The notes beneath the pieces were generated by a model. It did not search any database. It was not told where the DNA came from and worked only from the letters and a program-made list of their open reading frames with translations. A DNA stretch of 64,000 nt from Allobosea sp. Tri-44 (GTDB lineage: Bacteria > Pseudomonadota > Alphaproteobacteria > Rhizobiales > Beijerinckiaceae): assembly GCF_004123845.1 (NCBI RefSeq), contig NZ_NBDP01000053.1, forward strand, positions 372,001 to 436,000. Reading direction: 5' to 3'. Shown here piece by piece: positions 52,476 to 61,448 of this stretch (position 1 is its first letter; every line of letters starts with the position of its first letter). Both the position numbers and the translations under genes were made by a program.

Positions 52476-53870
52476 TCACGCAGCGCGATTCTGTCGGGTC
52501 AGGTTCTCGAAGGCCTCGGTCAGGGTTTCGGCCTGGCGCGTCAGCGCCTGGGCGAGGCCGAGCATCTCGTCGATGCCCATGCCGGCGGCTTGGGCGGATT
52601 CGTTGACGCTGGCGATGGCGTACGAAACCTCCTGCGTGCCTTGCGATGCGAAACTGACGCTGCGGGCGATCTCCTGGGTCGCTGCCCGCTGCTCGTCGAC
52701 GGAACTCGCGATCGTCAGCGTCGTATGATCCATGTCGCTGACGAAGCCGACGATGCTTTCGATCGCCTCGACGGCTTCTTGCGTCGCCGACTGCATGGCT
52801 GGGACCTGGGCCGCGATCTCGTCCGTCGCCTTGGCGGTCCGGGCAGAGAGCTGTTTCACCTCTTGCGCGACCACGGCGAAGCCTCGCCCCGCCTCGCCGG
52901 CGCGCGCCGCCTCGATCGTCGCGTTGAGCGCGAGCAGATTGGTCTGTGCGGCGATGTCGCGGATCAGGTCGACGATGGAACCGATCGTCTGCGCCGATTG
53001 TGCGAGACCCTTGACGATCGCCTCTGTTCGCAACGCCGCCTGGCTGGCATCGTGCGCCTTGGTGGTGGCACGGGCGACTTCCTCGGAAATCTGGCTGAGC
53101 GAGATCGACAGCTCCTCGGCAGCGCTGGCAACGCTGCCGACATTGTCCGAAGCCTCGTCCGACGCCCGGGCGGCGGCAACGGCCTGCACGCCGGTCTCCT
53201 TGACTATGCCATTCATCGTATGAGCCGTCGCCTCGACGACACGGGCACTGCCGGTTACGGCGCCGACCACGTCACGGACCGTGACCTCGAAAGCCGAGAT
53301 CTCGCGCTGGGCGCGTTCGCGGCTCTGCCGCTGGACATGCGAATAGGTCTCGAGCAGCAGCTCGAGATCGAGCTGGACAGCTTTCTGCAGGGCGGCGCGC
53401 AGCGCGATGCGCCGGTTGTATTCCTTGGCCTGCCAGAAGTGGCTGAGCTTGGCGAGGCCGTCGCGGAGCAGCCCGAGTTCGGCGCCGATCGCATTGCCGA
53501 CGATGGCGTGACAGATCGCGACGGCGTGGGCGGGAACGCCGTTGTCGTTGAAGGCGCCGGCAAGGGCGTGCGCGGATTGCAGATAGCCGTCCTCGAGCTC
53601 GCCTGACACCAGCCTGATCCAGTGCGCGAGCCTGAGTTCGTGCACCTCCGAGCGCTGCATCGCGCTCAGGATTTCGGGCCAGGCCTCGAAATGCTCGTGC
53701 AGCTCCGGCAGCAAGGTCGGCAGGCGCCGTCGCGCAAATTCAGCCTGCTGCCGCAGCAGGCCGATGTCGATGGCGTCGATCCGGAAGGTCCGCAGGCGCG
53801 CCGCGTGCTCAGCGATGGCGTTGTTCATGCGCGCTGTGTTCGTTTCCGCTGGTGGGCCTGCCCGCGACAT
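52476..53870 (-). CDS. globin-coupled methyl-accepting chemotaxis protein
   Basis: A 464-residue soluble receptor. Residues about 20-190 look like a protoglobin sensor: LAHWIRLVSGELEDGYLQSAHALAGAFNDNGV with candidate proximal histidines in SAHALAG or AICHAIV (quoted in parts). The rest is a cytoplasmic signalling hairpin with QTNLLALNATIEAARAGEAG and GFAVVAQEVKQLSART. Such proteins sense oxygen with haem. The start may be the ATG at 53828 instead. Two receptors in the window lack adjacent che genes. Confidence 0.83.
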   Translation of the reverse strand: MSRAGPPAETNTARMNNAIAEHAARLRTFRIDAIDIGLLRQQAEFARRRLPTLLPELHEHFEAWPEILSAMQRSEVHELRLAHWIRLVSGELEDGYLQSAHALAGAFNDNGVPAHAVAICHAIVGNAIGAELGLLRDGLAKLSHFWQAKEYNRRIALRAALQKAVQLDLELLLETYSHVQRQSRERAQREISAFEVTVRDVVGAVTGSARVVEATAHTMNGIVKETGVQAVAAARASDEASDNVGSVASAAEELSISLSQISEEVARATTKAHDASQAALRTEAIVKGLAQSAQTIGSIVDLIRDIAAQTNLLALNATIEAARAGEAGRGFAVVAQEVKQLSARTAKATDEIAAQVPAMQSATQEAVEAIESIVGFVSDMDHTTLTIASSVDEQRAATQEIARSVSFASQGTQEVSYAIASVNESAQAAGMGIDEMLGLAQALTRQAETLTEAFENLTRQNRAA

Positions 53871-53993
53871 TGCTGCAGGTTCGCGAATAAACGCTTAAGC
53901 ATGGGCGTGCCGGAAAGGCTGCCGCCGCGCTTGCCTCGCGTCGAGCCGGCTGAGTATAAGCCGGCCGACGCATAACAGCGGAGATCTGGGCGT

Positions 53994-54740
53994 ATGGCCG
54001 GCCATTCACAGTTCAAGAACATCATGCACCGCAAGGGCAAGCAGGACGCGGTGCGCTCCAAGCTGTTCTCGAAACTGGCCCGCGAAATCACCGTCGCCGC
54101 CAAATTGGGCATGCCCGACCCGAACATGAATCCGCGCCTGCGCATGGCCGTGCTCGCCGCGCGCGCCGAGAACATGCCGAAAGACAATATCGAGCGCGCG
54201 ATCAAGAAGGCGCTCGGTGGCGAGGGCGATAACTATGACGAGGTCCGCTACGAGGGTTATGGGCCCGGCGGCACCGCCGTGATCGTCGAGGCGCTGACCG
54301 ACAACCGCAACCGCACGGCCTCGGCGGTGCGCTCCTACTTCACCAAGTCCGGCGGAGCGATGGGCGAGAGCAACTCGGTCTCGTTCATGTTCAATCGCGT
54401 CGGCGAGGTCAGCTATCCCGCCGAAGCCGGCGATGCCGACAAGGTGATGGAGGCAGCGATCGAGGCCGGCGCCGACGACGTGATCAGCGACGAGAACGGC
54501 CACACCATCCTGTGCGCCTTCGATGCGCTCAATGAAGTCTCCAAAGCGCTCGAAGGCACGCTCGGTGCGCCGGCCTCAGCCAAGCCGGTTTGGCGGCCGA
54601 CGACAACGACGCCCCTCGACGAGGAGAAGGCGGCGTCGATGATGAAACTGATGGAGGCACTCGACAATGACGACGACGTCCAGAACGTTTTCGCCAATTT
54701 CGAGATCGCCGACGAGGTGATGGCTAAGCTCGGGGGGTGA
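53994..54740 (+). CDS. yebC: YebC/PmpR-family regulator
   Basis: A 248-residue protein, MAGHSQFKNIMHRKGKQDA, then FSKLAREITVAAKLGMPDPNMNPRLR and YEGYGPGGTAVIVEALTDN, diagnostic of YebC. The family acts in translation/transcription regulation. yebC often sits beside ruvCAB, which begins about 1.8 kb downstream here. Confidence 0.95.
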   Translation: MAGHSQFKNIMHRKGKQDAVRSKLFSKLAREITVAAKLGMPDPNMNPRLRMAVLAARAENMPKDNIERAIKKALGGEGDNYDEVRYEGYGPGGTAVIVEALTDNRNRTASAVRSYFTKSGGAMGESNSVSFMFNRVGEVSYPAEAGDADKVMEAAIEAGADDVISDENGHTILCAFDALNEVSKALEGTLGAPASAKPVWRPTTTTPLDEEKAASMMKLMEALDNDDDVQNVFANFEIADEVMAKLGG

Positions 54741-54751
54741 GCGCGATATGG

Positions 54752-54844
54752 CGTCATTCTCGGGCCTGACCCGAGAATCTCTTGCCGGATGAGACCCTGG
54801 TATCTCCTCGCCACGAGATGCTCGGGTCAAGCCCGAGCATGACG
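54752..54844. repeat. palindromic intergenic element, second copy type
   Basis: Hairpins ATTCTCGGG/CCCGAGAAT (54756-54778) and ATGCTCGGG/CCCGAGCAT (54818-54840) inside CGTCAT and ATGACG. It matches the layout at 50201-50290. It fills the gap between yebC and the convergent TauE gene. Confidence 0.65.
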
Positions 54845-54851
54845 ACCTTTG

Positions 54852-55631
54852 TCACCGCCCGATCAGCCCATCCCAGAACGGCAGGCTGATGAGCGCGCTC
54901 AGGAAGATCGTCAGATAGGCGATGCGGCGGAAGGTCTGTTCGGAGGCCAAGCCGAAGGCGTGGGTGCCGAGCCAGAGGCCTGCGCCATAGACGGCAAAGA
55001 GCGGCAGTGCCATCACCAGCGAAGTGAAGGTGATGATGGCCTTCGCCCACAGGACCGCGCCGCTGACCACGGTACTCAGCCCGAAATAGGTCTGCAGGTT
55101 AGCGCGGGTCTTGTGCCGGTCGTTGCGCTGGGCGCCGAGCCAGAACACGGCGAGCGGCATGCCGCCGATGCTGGCGAGACCATTGCATAGACCCGAGGCC
55201 GCCCCGACGCCGAGCGACAGCGGCATGCCGGGTTTTCCGTGATAGCGCCAGCCGGAGGCCATCAGCAGGACGGCGGCGAGCACGAGCAGCGCCAGCAGCC
55301 AGCGCATCGTCTCGCGATCGAGCCAGGTGAGAAGGGCGATACCGAGCGGCAGGGTCAGCGTCGCGGCGATCAAGAGGGGGATGACCTCGCTCCATTCCGC
55401 GCGCTTTGCCGAACGGGCCGCCAATGGCAGGGCGAAGGGGAGGTCGATCACCCAGATCAGCCCGAGCGCCGCGACCGGCCCAAGCACGATCGAGGCCAGC
55501 GGCATGAACACCATGGCGAAGCCAAAGCCGGTGAAGCCGCGGACCAGGCCGCCGAGCAAGGTCGCGCCGATCAGGACGGCGATGCCGTCGAGCGAGACAC
55601 CGGGAAAGAGCGAGATCAGGAGAGCTGTCAT
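54852..55631 (-). CDS. TauE/SafE-family permease (second)
   Basis: A 259-residue membrane protein from the ATG at 55631; a GTG at 55664 is an alternative. It has eight hydrophobic helices with ATLLGGLVRGFTGFGFAMVFMP as the first repeat hallmark, and SGLCNGLASIGGMPLAVFWL in the second. Probable sulfite or organic acid exporter. Unlike the first TauE (13205-13963), it stands next to yebC. Confidence 0.9.
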   Translation of the reverse strand: MTALLISLFPGVSLDGIAVLIGATLLGGLVRGFTGFGFAMVFMPLASIVLGPVAALGLIWVIDLPFALPLAARSAKRAEWSEVIPLLIAATLTLPLGIALLTWLDRETMRWLLALLVLAAVLLMASGWRYHGKPGMPLSLGVGAASGLCNGLASIGGMPLAVFWLGAQRNDRHKTRANLQTYFGLSTVVSGAVLWAKAIITFTSLVMALPLFAVYGAGLWLGTHAFGLASEQTFRRIAYLTIFLSALISLPFWDGLIGR

Positions 55632-55908
55632 CGGAACGCCGGGGAAGGATTGTCTTTCCTTCACGCAAGGCGCGAGACGATCAACCCCTGTTGCAGTGAT
55701 GGCGGCGATGAGTATCGCTCATCGATGGTGCGAGCCCTCGTCCCTGCCTTCCGTCCTGTTCCTGGGCCAGATACCTTACAAAACTTTAATACAATCCGTC
55801 ATCGCGCGTTCATCTTGGCGGTCCTAGCGTCCCTCGGCTGCGAGACCTCCCGGAATGTTTCGCCTGGTCGACGCTGCATAAACCTGACCCCACAGGGGGA
55901 TAGCGATC

Positions 55909-56394
55909 ATGACACGCACCAGATTTGCGCTTGCCGCCGGGCTCTTCGCGCTGACCGGCAGTCTCATGCTGCAGACATCATCGCCCGCACTGGCGCTGAC
56001 GATGAAGGAGTGCAGCACCAAGTACAACGCCGCCAAGGCCGGCAATACGCTGGCCGGGCAGTCGTGGAATGATTTCCGCAAGGCGCAATGCGGTGACGCA
56101 GCCGCTCCCGCCGCCGCGACTGCTCCGGCAGCGGCGACCCCTGCCAAGCCCGTTGCCAGCGCGCCCGCTGCTGCCAAGCCGGCCGCCGCTGCGCCTGCCG
56201 CAGCCGGCAATGCCATGTTCCCGAGCAAGGTCGATCCGAAATACTCGACCCTCTCGGCCGGCAAGCAGCGCTTCAAGACCTGCAACGACCAGTACAACGC
56301 CAACAAGGCCAATGGCGGCAATGGCGAGCTGAAGTGGATCCAGAAGGGTGGCGGCTATTACAGCCAGTGCAACACCCGGCTGAAGGGCGCCTGA
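55909..56394 (+). CDS. secreted protein with two PsiF-like repeats
   Basis: A 161-residue protein with a signal peptide (FALAAGLFALTGSLML then QTSSPALA). The mature part has CSTKYNAAKAGNTLAGQSW...FRKAQCG and a second related unit CNDQYNANKANGGNGELKW...YYSQCN, separated by an Ala/Pro-rich linker. The paired-cysteine units resemble PsiF (phosphate-starvation-induced family). Likely periplasmic, with unknown role. Confidence 0.75.
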   Translation: MTRTRFALAAGLFALTGSLMLQTSSPALALTMKECSTKYNAAKAGNTLAGQSWNDFRKAQCGDAAAPAAATAPAAATPAKPVASAPAAAKPAAAAPAAAGNAMFPSKVDPKYSTLSAGKQRFKTCNDQYNANKANGGNGELKWIQKGGGYYSQCNTRLKGA

Positions 56395-56425
56395 GCAAAG
56401 CATTCTCAGTCCCTGTCATTATTTG

Positions 56426-56449
56426 GGGCCGAGGCTCCCGCCTCGGCCC
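56426..56449. terminator. possible terminator hairpin
   Basis: GGGCCGAGG and CCTCGGCCC arms (9 bp perfect) without a good T tract; after the PsiF-like gene. Confidence 0.35.
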
Positions 56450-56501
56450 TGTCTCGCAGTGACGGGGTGCGCCGGAGCCCGATCGGGCATAGCGTTCGCG
56501 C

Positions 56502-57020
56502 ATGTCCGATCCGATTCGCATTCTCGGCCTCGACCCCGGTCTCAGGAAGACCGGCTGGGGCATCGTCGTCAGCGAGGGGACGAAGCTGTCCTTCGTCGCC
56601 TGCGGCGTGGTCGAGAGCGACGACAAGCATTCTCTCGCTGAGCGGCTGCGGCAACTGCATGACGGCATCGCCGGCGTGATCGCGCGGCATCAGCCGCAGG
56701 AGGTCGCGGTCGAGGAGACCTTCGTCAACCGCGATCCGCAATCGGCGCTGAAGCTCGGCCAGGCGCGCGGTATCGCGCTGGTCGTGCCGGCGCTGGCCGG
56801 GCTCGATGTCGCGGAGTACGCCGCCAATCTGGTGAAGAAGACCGTGGTCGGCGTCGGCCACGCCGACAAGAAGCAGGTGCAGGCGATGATCCGCGTGCTG
56901 CTGCCGAAGGCCGAGACGCGCAGCGCCGACGCGGCGGACGCGCTCGCCGTTGCGATCTGCCACTCGCAGCATCGCGGCGCCAGGGCGCTGCTGGCGCAGT
57001 ATCAGCTGCGGAAGGCGTAG
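56502..57020 (+). CDS. ruvC: Holliday-junction resolvase RuvC
   Basis: A 172-residue endonuclease. The first catalytic Asp is in ILGLDPGLRKTGWG, others in VAVEETFVNRDPQSALKLGQ and DAADALAVAICHSQH. It cuts Holliday junctions symmetrically. Its last 19 bases overlap the convergent FAD oxidoreductase gene. ruvA follows 1.3 kb downstream, after that gene. Confidence 0.95.
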   Translation: MSDPIRILGLDPGLRKTGWGIVVSEGTKLSFVACGVVESDDKHSLAERLRQLHDGIAGVIARHQPQEVAVEETFVNRDPQSALKLGQARGIALVVPALAGLDVAEYAANLVKKTVVGVGHADKKQVQAMIRVLLPKAETRSADAADALAVAICHSQHRGARALLAQYQLRKA

Positions 57021-58213
57021 AGCTCGGCGTCCGGGTCGCCTTTGCCGAGGAGGCCGGTCCGAACGATCTCGGCGCCGATGCGGCTATAGGTGATGCCGTT
57101 GCCGCCGAAGCCCATCACTGTCCAGCAATTCCTGAGATCAGGCATCGGGCCGATGGTCGGCAGCCCGGTCGTCGAGGCTCCGAACGTGCCGGTCCAGGCA
57201 TAGTCAACTTCGGTCGAGACCCCGGGCAGGAGCTTGCTGAGTTTGCGGCGCAGGGCCTCGACCTTCTGTCCGATCAGCGCGTCGCGCTTGTCTTCGTCGA
57301 CGAAATCCTCGTCCTCGCCGCCGCAGATGATGCGGCCGTCGCGGGTCGTGCGCATGTAGAGGTAAGGATCGGACGCTTCCCAGATGAAGCAGCACCGTGG
57401 CCAGAGGCTGCGCTTCTGGGGCGCGGTGGCCAGCGCCCAGGTCGAGAGCACGCCGTGCCCCTTCGGCATCTCCCCGAAGGGTAGTTCGTAGCCGGTGCAG
57501 AAGACGAGGTGGCGGCAGCGGATGCGGTGGCCCTCCTTGGTCCGCAGATCGACCGAGCGCGGCTTGGCGTCGAGATCGACGATCTCGACCGGCCAGGCGA
57601 GGCGGGCGCCGCGGCCGAGCGCGGCGCGCAGGAAGCCGGTTGCGAGCACGACCGGATCGGCCTCGAGATTGTCATAGCCCAGCAAGGCGGCTTCGCGATC
57701 GATGCCGAAGTGCTCCTTCAGCGCCGCGGCATCGAGCAAGGCGGTTTCCAGCCCGGCGTGGCGGCGGGCTTCCCCCTCGCGGGCCAAGCCGTTGGCATCG
57801 AGCACGTCGCCCGCGAGATAAAGCGAATCGCGACGTATGACAGGGGCGATCGATAGCGCCTTCATTCGCGCCGCCAGCCCATCGACGGCGAGGCGCGAGC
57901 GGCGCCAGGCGCGGATCGCGGCCTCCTCGCCGATCTGGCGCGTCAGTTTGGTCAGGGGCTGGTCGACCTCGTATTGCAGGAGGGCGGTGCTCGCCGGCGT
58001 CGAGCCGCGGACCGGGCCGCGCCGGTCGACCACCAGCACGCTGAAACCTGCCTCGCTGAGCGCGTCGGCCTGCATCGCGCCGGAGATGCCGGCGCCGATG
58101 ATGACGACGTCGCTCTGCGTATCCTCGGTGATGCCTTGCCTCGGAAAGCGCGGTGGCCGCTTGCCCTGCCAGACCGAGCGCCCGGTCCGCAGGTCTCTCG
58201 CTTTCGTCAGCAC
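57002..58213 (-). CDS. FAD-dependent oxidoreductase (DadA-like)
   Basis: I use the GTG at 58213, which follows GGAGGGG with good spacing; upstream frame is longer. It has the FAD loop VVIIGAGISGAMQADALSEAGF and VVDRRGPVRGSTPASTALLQ, and the late GAS-type FGASTTGLPTIGPMPD and YTGFGGNGITYS-like end (VMGFGGNGITYSRIG). Family fits D-amino-acid or sarcosine-type oxidases. It is on the minus strand, splitting ruvC from ruvA. Substrate unknown. Confidence 0.85.
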   Translation of the reverse strand: MLTKARDLRTGRSVWQGKRPPRFPRQGITEDTQSDVVIIGAGISGAMQADALSEAGFSVLVVDRRGPVRGSTPASTALLQYEVDQPLTKLTRQIGEEAAIRAWRRSRLAVDGLAARMKALSIAPVIRRDSLYLAGDVLDANGLAREGEARRHAGLETALLDAAALKEHFGIDREAALLGYDNLEADPVVLATGFLRAALGRGARLAWPVEIVDLDAKPRSVDLRTKEGHRIRCRHLVFCTGYELPFGEMPKGHGVLSTWALATAPQKRSLWPRCCFIWEASDPYLYMRTTRDGRIICGGEDEDFVDEDKRDALIGQKVEALRRKLSKLLPGVSTEVDYAWTGTFGASTTGLPTIGPMPDLRNCWTVMGFGGNGITYSRIGAEIVRTGLLGKGDPDAELYAFRS

Positions 58214-58304
58214 GTGCCCACCCCTCCATATCGTCGGTGGAGAACGCATGATCGCCGCGAATGATCCGATCTGGCGGCGGGCTGTCGCCATGCTAACAGG
58301 AGGC

Positions 58305-58922
58305 ATGATCGGAAAGCTCAAGGGCCTCATCGATTCGTATGGCGAGGACTTCGTCATCGTCGACGTTCAGGGCGTCGGCTATGTCGTGCAGTGCTCCTCA
58401 CGCACGCTGCAGCGCCTGCCCAAGGTCGGCGAGGCGGCGGCCCTGTCGATCGAGACCCATGTCCGCGAGGACGCGATCCGGCTCTACGGCTTCATGTCGG
58501 ACAATGAGCGCGACTGGTTCCGGCTGATGCAGATGGTGCAGGGCGTCGGCGCCAAGGTTGCGCTCGCCATCCTCTCGACGCTCGAGCCCGGCGCGCTCGC
58601 GACCGCGATCGCCAGCAACGACAAGGCGGCCGTGGCGCGCGCGCCCGGTGTCGGCCCCAAGCTCGCCCAGCGCATCTGCGCCGAGCTCAAGGACAAGGCG
58701 CCGGCCTTCGGCCATGTCGACCCGGCCATCGCGCAGCTTTCTGGCGCGCTCGAGGACAGGAAGCTGCCGCAGCCGGTGGCGGACGCCGTCTCGGCGCTCA
58801 CCAATCTCGGCTACCAGCAGGCGCAGGCGGTTGCGGCGGTTGCGGCTGCATCGCGTGCGGCAGGCGAGGGGGCCGGCACGGCGCAACTGATCCGGCTCGG
58901 GCTGAAGGAGCTTGCCAAGTGA
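58305..58922 (+). CDS. ruvA: Holliday-junction helicase subunit RuvA
   Basis: A 205-residue protein, MIGKLKGLIDSYGEDFVIVD, then FRLMQMVQGVGAKVALAIL (helix-hairpin-helix) and VARAPGVGPKLAQRICAELKDK. ATG at 58305 after AGGAGG. It binds four-way junctions as a tetramer and recruits RuvB. Its stop overlaps the next start by 4 bases (GTGA). Confidence 0.95.
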   Translation: MIGKLKGLIDSYGEDFVIVDVQGVGYVVQCSSRTLQRLPKVGEAAALSIETHVREDAIRLYGFMSDNERDWFRLMQMVQGVGAKVALAILSTLEPGALATAIASNDKAAVARAPGVGPKLAQRICAELKDKAPAFGHVDPAIAQLSGALEDRKLPQPVADAVSALTNLGYQQAQAVAAVAAASRAAGEGAGTAQLIRLGLKELAK

Positions 58923-59407
58923 CGAACGGACCGACGGTGATCTTCCGGGAGATCGCCGACAAGTCGGCATTCCTTGCGCTGATGATGCGGCACTGGGGCT
59001 CGCATCGCATGGTGATCGGCCTGAAGCTCTACGATTGCGCCGAATTGCCCCTGCTCGGCATGTTTGCGGCCGAAGGCGAGCTTCTGGCGGTGGCGAGCTG
59101 GGCGCATGACGGCGAGCTTGCGGTGCTGTGTGCATTGCATTCCCTGAAGGAGGGCGAAGGCGCCGCGTCGCGCATGCTCGAAGCAGTGAAGGCGGCGGCG
59201 CGAGCCGCCGGCGCGGTCAAGCTCAGGGCGATGCTGACCAATGACAACATGCCGGCCCTGGCGTTCTACCAGAAGCACGGCTTCCGCTTCTCCGGGCTCT
59301 ATATCGAGGCGATCGATGCCTATCGTTCGGTGATTCCGACGATCATCAAGTCCGGCTACCAGGACATTCCGGTGCATGACGCGCTGGAGCTGGAGATCGC
59401 ATTGTGA
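58919..59407 (+). CDS. GNAT-family acetyltransferase
   Basis: A 162-residue, GTG-started protein. ALHSLKEGEGAASRMLEAVKAAA and the acetyl-CoA loop region, and LTNDNMPALAFYQKHGFRFSGLY are GNAT hallmarks. It overlaps both ruvA (4 bases) and ruvB (4 bases), so it is made with the RuvAB machine. Its substrate is unknown. Confidence 0.82.
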   Translation: MTNGPTVIFREIADKSAFLALMMRHWGSHRMVIGLKLYDCAELPLLGMFAAEGELLAVASWAHDGELAVLCALHSLKEGEGAASRMLEAVKAAARAAGAVKLRAMLTNDNMPALAFYQKHGFRFSGLYIEAIDAYRSVIPTIIKSGYQDIPVHDALELEIAL

Positions 59408-60453
59408 GCGAACCGAAGCGGCCCGGTCTGATGACGGCGGACAAGCGCGACGACGACAGCGAAACCTCGCTGCGGCCGCTCTCGCTCGCCGATTTCACCG
59501 GTCAGGCGGCGGCGCGGGCGAACCTCCAGGTCTTCATCAATGCGGCGCGTAGCCGTGGTGACGCGCTCGATCATGTGCTGTTCGTCGGGCCGCCGGGGCT
59601 GGGCAAGACGACGCTGGCGCAGATCGTGGCGCGCGAGCTCGGCGTCAGTTTCCGCTCAACCTCGGGGCCGGTCATCGCCAAGGCCGGCGATCTTGCGGCG
59701 CAGCTCACCAATCTCGAAGAGCGCGACGTGCTCTTCATCGACGAGATCCATCGCCTCAATCCGGCGGTGGAGGAGATCCTCTACCCGGCGATGGAGGACT
59801 ACCAGCTCGATTTGATCATCGGTGAGGGGCCGGCAGCACGCTCGGTCAAGATCGACCTGCCGAAGTTCACGCTCGTCGGCGCCACCACCCGCGCCGGCCT
59901 GCTGACGACGCCTTTGCGCGACCGCTTCGGCATCCCGATCCGTTTGCAGTTCTACACGGTCGAGGAATTGCAGAGCATTGTCGCGCGTGGCGCGCGGGTG
60001 CTCGGCGTGCCGATGTCGGATGACGGCGCGAACGAGATCGCGCGGCGCGCGCGCGGCACGCCTCGTATCGCCGGCCGGCTGCTCCGGCGGGTGCGCGACT
60101 TCGCCATCGTCGACGGCGATGCGATCGTCACCCGCAAGGTCGCCGACAAGGCGCTCGGCCTGCTCGATGTCGACGCCATCGGCCTCGACCAGATGGACCG
60201 GCGCTATCTCACTACCGTCGCGATCAATTTCGGCGGTGGCCCGGTCGGGATCGAAACGATCGCCGCCTCGCTCTCCGAGCCGCGCGACGCGATCGAGGAG
60301 ATCATCGAGCCCTTTCTGCTGCAGCAGGGCTTCATCCAGCGCACCCCGCGTGGGCGGCTGCTGACACCGCACGCCTTCCGCCATCTCGGCATGCCGGAGC
60401 CGAGCCGCGAGGCAGCGCAGTTCGGCCTATTCGGGGACGAGGGGGAGGAGTGA
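59404..60453 (+). CDS. ruvB: Holliday-junction branch-migration helicase RuvB
   Basis: A 349-residue AAA+ ATPase, GTG start. LSLADFTGQAAARANLQVF, Walker A GPPGLGKTTLAQIVA, DEIHRLNPAVEEILYPAMED and the RuvB-specific ATTRAGLLTTPLRDRFGIP are intact, followed by the winged-helix DNA-binding end (FIQRTPRGRLLTPHAFRHLG). It drives branch migration. The next gene begins within its stop TGATG. Confidence 0.98.
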   Translation: MSEPKRPGLMTADKRDDDSETSLRPLSLADFTGQAAARANLQVFINAARSRGDALDHVLFVGPPGLGKTTLAQIVARELGVSFRSTSGPVIAKAGDLAAQLTNLEERDVLFIDEIHRLNPAVEEILYPAMEDYQLDLIIGEGPAARSVKIDLPKFTLVGATTRAGLLTTPLRDRFGIPIRLQFYTVEELQSIVARGARVLGVPMSDDGANEIARRARGTPRIAGRLLRRVRDFAIVDGDAIVTRKVADKALGLLDVDAIGLDQMDRRYLTTVAINFGGGPVGIETIAASLSEPRDAIEEIIEPFLLQQGFIQRTPRGRLLTPHAFRHLGMPEPSREAAQFGLFGDEGEE

Positions 60454-61448
60454 TGACAGAGATTCTTCTTGGGAAATTGGAGAAATTTCCACTGCGTTCC
60501 ATCTGGCTTGGGGAGGCAACAGATTTCACGCCCTGGCTTGCGGAAAATCTCGACAAGCTTGGCGAGCGGATCGGCATGGAGCTTGAACTTGAATCAACGG
60601 AAGTCACCGCTGGTGACTTTTCTGCTGACATTGTGGCGCGTGAAGTGTCAACGAACCGCAAAGTTATTATTGAGAATCAGTTTGGGCAGACAGATCATCG
60701 TCATCTCGGTCAAATAATTACATATGCAGCTTCCCTGAATGCAGAGGTCATCGTTTGGATTTCTGAAAGAAGTCGACCGGAACACAAACTTGCTATCGAT
60801 TTCTTGAATAGCAATTTCAAGGGGAATGTCATATTCTTTGCGGTAGAAGCTTCTATCGTCCGTATTGAGAATTCGAAGCCAGCATTTCTGTTGGATGTCG
60901 TCTCTGAACCGGTCGAGGCACCGATTCCATCGGGGGTTGTTAATGAAACGATCTCAGAGACGAGAGAGAAGTATCGTCAATATTTTCAGCAGCTTATTGA
61001 TGATCTTAGGGTGATTCATAAATTTACTAATGCTCGCGCTGGGCAGCCGCAGAATTGGTATAGTTTCTCCTCTGAAAATTCAAAAATATTCAAATATGGA
61101 ACAAGTTTCAGTCAAGGTGGTCAAGTTCGAGTCGAGATATACATTGATTGCGACGATAAGGAGCGGAATGAAGCCTTGTTTGAGTGCTTGCAGGGAAAAG
61201 GGGCTGAGCTTGAAGCGAGTTTTGGATCTCCTCTAAGTTGGGAGAAGCTTGAAAGCCGACGCGCATGTCGTATCGCTATCTACCGAGACGGTGATATAGA
61301 TGCGGAAACAGAACTTCTTAATGAAATTAAATCCTGGAGTATTTCTAACTTAATTAAATTTAAGACGATTTTCCCAAATTATATTGCCTCGTGTTTGACC
61401 GAAATATCATCCAAGGCGCCCGCTGGAGATGGTATGGCAGCGGAATGA
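60453..61448 (+). CDS. DUF4268 protein with PD-(D/E)XK-like nuclease domain
   Basis: A 331-residue protein. The N-terminal 170 residues have LGKLEKFPLRSIWLGEATDF, SADIVAREV (catalytic-Asp candidate) and IIENQFGQTDHRHLGQIITYA, matching the nuclease-like part of the DUF4268 family with an E-x-Q instead of E-x-K. The C-terminal half is the DUF4268 domain itself (KYRQYFQQLIDDLR). Base use is A+T-rich (60661-60720 has 20 G or C of 60), unlike ruvB. The ATG overlaps the ruvB stop. A nucleic-acid role is likely but unproven. Confidence 0.83.
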   Translation: MTEILLGKLEKFPLRSIWLGEATDFTPWLAENLDKLGERIGMELELESTEVTAGDFSADIVAREVSTNRKVIIENQFGQTDHRHLGQIITYAASLNAEVIVWISERSRPEHKLAIDFLNSNFKGNVIFFAVEASIVRIENSKPAFLLDVVSEPVEAPIPSGVVNETISETREKYRQYFQQLIDDLRVIHKFTNARAGQPQNWYSFSSENSKIFKYGTSFSQGGQVRVEIYIDCDDKERNEALFECLQGKGAELEASFGSPLSWEKLESRRACRIAIYRDGDIDAETELLNEIKSWSISNLIKFKTIFPNYIASCLTEISSKAPAGDGMAAE

